The notes beneath the pieces are model-generated. The model was not told the DNA's origin. It worked only from the letters and a program-made list of their open reading frames with translations, and did not search any database. The translations under genes were made by a program, and so were the position numbers. From Roseibium sp. HPY-6 (GTDB lineage Bacteria > Pseudomonadota > Alphaproteobacteria > Rhizobiales > Stappiaceae): 64,000 nucleotides of DNA. Shown here piece by piece: positions 62,641 through 64,000 of the stretch; the first letter of the stretch is position 1; every line of letters starts with the position of its first letter. The stretch lies in assembly GCF_040530035.1 (NCBI RefSeq), contig NZ_JBEWCD010000005.1, positions 62,001 through 126,000 of the forward strand, given 5' to 3'.

Positions 62641-63807
62641 ATGATCGAAAGCTGGCGTTGGTTCGGACCTGACGATCCTGTCTCGTTGCAGGATGTTCGG
62701 CAAACCGGTGCCACGGGCATCGTGACCGCCCTGCACGAAATCCAGAATGGTGTCTTGTGGCCTGAAGAGGATATTGCGGCACGGCGCCAGATGATCGAAG
62801 ACGCCGGACTGACCTGGGTGGTCGCCGAGAGCATCCCGGTGCATGAGGACATCAAAACAGGCGCACCAGGCTGGGAACGCCGGGCGCAGAACTGGGCGGA
62901 AAGCGCCAAAGCGCTCGCCAGGCAGGGCATTACGACAATCTGCTACAACTTCATGCCCGTGCTCGATTGGACCCGCACCGATCTTGACTTTGAGCTCGCC
63001 GACGGCGCCCGCGCGCTGCGCTTCGAATTTGCTGCTTTTGCCGCTTTCGACATGTTCATCCTGGACCGGGAGGGGGCCGAGACAGACTATAGTGACACGG
63101 ACATCGCGGCAGCCGAAGGCTTCCTGGCGCGTTGCTCGCGTGACGACCGGGACAGACTGACCGCTAATATCATTGCCGGTCTTCCTGGCTCTGAAGAAAG
63201 CTACACGCTTGCGACATTCAAGGAGCGTCTTGATGCCTATCGCGGCATCGACAGGGAAGGTCATTTTCAGCATCTTCGGAATTTTCTGGATGTGGTCCTT
63301 CCAGCAGTCGAGGAAGCTGGTGCTGTTCTGGCGCTGCATCCCGACGATCCGCCCCGCCCGCTCTTCGCACTGCCCAGGATTGCAAGCACTCAATCGGATC
63401 TGGAGCGCATTGCATCCATGAGTGACTCTTCGGCGAACGGGTTCACGCTTTGCACAGGTTCACTCGGCGTTCATCCGGACAACGACCTTCCGGAGATCGC
63501 GGCAGCGCTCGGCGATCGCATTCATTTTGCGCATTTAAGAGCTACCCGGCGCGAAGACGACCCGCGCAGCTTTTATGAAGATGCCCATCTTGAAGGCGAT
63601 ATCGACATGATCGCAATCATCCGGGTCTTGCGGCAACTTGAAGCGCGAACCGGAAAACACATTCCAATGCGCCCCGACCACGGGCACAGGATCTTGAATG
63701 ATCTCAGTGGAACTTCCACGCCAGGCTATCCCGCCATCGGACGGCTCAGAGGGTTGTCGGAGCTGCGCGGCGTGCTCAGAACCGTAGACGCATATGAGCG
63801 TCTCTAA
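62641..63807 (+). CDS. uxuA: Mannonate dehydratase
   Basis: A 388-aa protein with UxuA blocks: MIESWRWFGPDDPVSLQDVR, QTGATGIVTALHEI, VVAESIPVHEDIKTG, the metal and active-site segment ICYNFMPVLDWTRTDL, LALHPDDPPRPLF, and the terminal IPMRPDHGHRILNDL. It dehydrates D-mannonate to 2-keto-3-deoxygluconate in the cytosol, the last step of the glucuronate branch encoded here. KDG kinase and KDPG aldolase are not in the window. It follows the GntR gene after 24 bp. Confidence 0.94.
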   Translation: MIESWRWFGPDDPVSLQDVRQTGATGIVTALHEIQNGVLWPEEDIAARRQMIEDAGLTWVVAESIPVHEDIKTGAPGWERRAQNWAESAKALARQGITTICYNFMPVLDWTRTDLDFELADGARALRFEFAAFAAFDMFILDREGAETDYSDTDIAAAEGFLARCSRDDRDRLTANIIAGLPGSEESYTLATFKERLDAYRGIDREGHFQHLRNFLDVVLPAVEEAGAVLALHPDDPPRPLFALPRIASTQSDLERIASMSDSSANGFTLCTGSLGVHPDNDLPEIAAALGDRIHFAHLRATRREDDPRSFYEDAHLEGDIDMIAIIRVLRQLEARTGKHIPMRPDHGHRILNDLSGTSTPGYPAIGRLRGLSELRGVLRTVDAYERL

Positions 63808-63911
63808 AGCCGAAGCCGGGCTATCAAGACGACTGCATCCCTTGACGTGAATACGCTTCCGGTTAAATCCCTCTCGTGAGAATAACCACGACCTCAGGGG
63901 CGAGATACTTG

Positions 63912-64000
63912 ATGACCGACAGTACGGAAGACAGAGGCACACTCGTCGAAGACGGCCCCGACACGATATTGATCGAAAGTCTGACCCTGCCAGCTGAAAT
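63912..64000 (+). CDS. Start of an unidentified gene running off the window end (partial)
   Basis: ATG 63912 follows CAGGGG at a plausible distance; an in-frame TTG at 63909 is possible. The 29 visible residues begin MTDSTEDRGTLVEDGP and continue without a stop. The acidic start and IESLTLPAE give no family. It lies 104 bp after uxuA on the same strand, so it could be a further uronate gene. Confidence 0.5.
   Translation, partial: MTDSTEDRGTLVEDGPDTILIESLTLPAE

Overview
The window looks like a chromosomal segment of a marine alphaproteobacterium. The best guess is the Roseibium/Labrenzia/Stappia group, because a cis-3-hydroxy-L-proline dehydratase of the enolase superfamily (described in Labrenzia aggregata), a form I CO dehydrogenase operon and TRAP-based uronate catabolism occur together, with GC-rich coding and many ATGA stop/start overlaps. 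The genus is an inference from gene content. No rRNA, tRNA, transposase, integrase or CRISPR array was seen.

Layout. (1) 1-14386, plus strand: the distal part of an extracellular contractile injection system (eCIS) operon. It holds the tail of an upstream gene, a gp6/Afp12-like baseplate protein, a 1082-aa accessory protein, the tape-measure-family protein, a 1746-aa DUF4157 (eCIS core domain) putative effector and the Afp15-like AAA+ ATPase. (2) 14414-19192, minus strand: the stress trio prkA - DUF444/yeaH - spoVR/ycgB. (3) 19512-27745: a PAS-LuxR regulator diverging from a peptide-type ABC importer followed by an aldehyde dehydrogenase and an SDR. (4) 27906-34097: two glutathione transferases, a BKACE-family enzyme, a maleylacetoacetate isomerase, an ArsR regulator with an Old-Yellow-Enzyme gene that carries the same 18-bp operator-like sequence, and a three-gene ArsR/SRPBCC/RibD-like operon. 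(5) 34153-40491: a hydroxyproline catabolic cluster (GntR, deaminase, epimerase, FAD dehydrogenase, two 3-hydroxyproline dehydratase-type enzymes), followed by a 1-Cys peroxiredoxin. (6) 41507-51557: a near-tandem duplication carrying a truncated copy of a small membrane protein gene, then the cox operon on the minus strand in the order coxC-coxM-coxS-coxL-coxD-coxE-coxF-coxG, followed by the intact 64-aa membrane protein gene. (7) 51699-63807: glucuronate utilisation (uxaC, uxuB, GH31 glycosidase, TRAP dctM/dctQ on minus; dctP, GH2 beta-glucuronidase, GntR, uxuA on plus) around a divergent promoter carrying a UxuR/ExuR-like box. A further gene begins at 63912 and runs off the end.

How the parts fit. 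The eCIS genes would build and load an injection particle whose payload candidate is the DUF4157 protein. The hydroxyproline genes convert 3- and 4-hydroxyproline towards proline and 2-oxoglutarate semialdehyde. The cox genes give CO oxidation as an energy supplement. The uronate genes take up, hydrolyse and isomerise glucuronides towards 2-keto-3-deoxygluconate. The most novel-looking items are the multi-domain eCIS effector with its unassigned His-rich C-terminus, the 1082-aa eCIS protein with an internal hydrophobic segment, and the small cox-linked membrane protein with its decayed paralogue.
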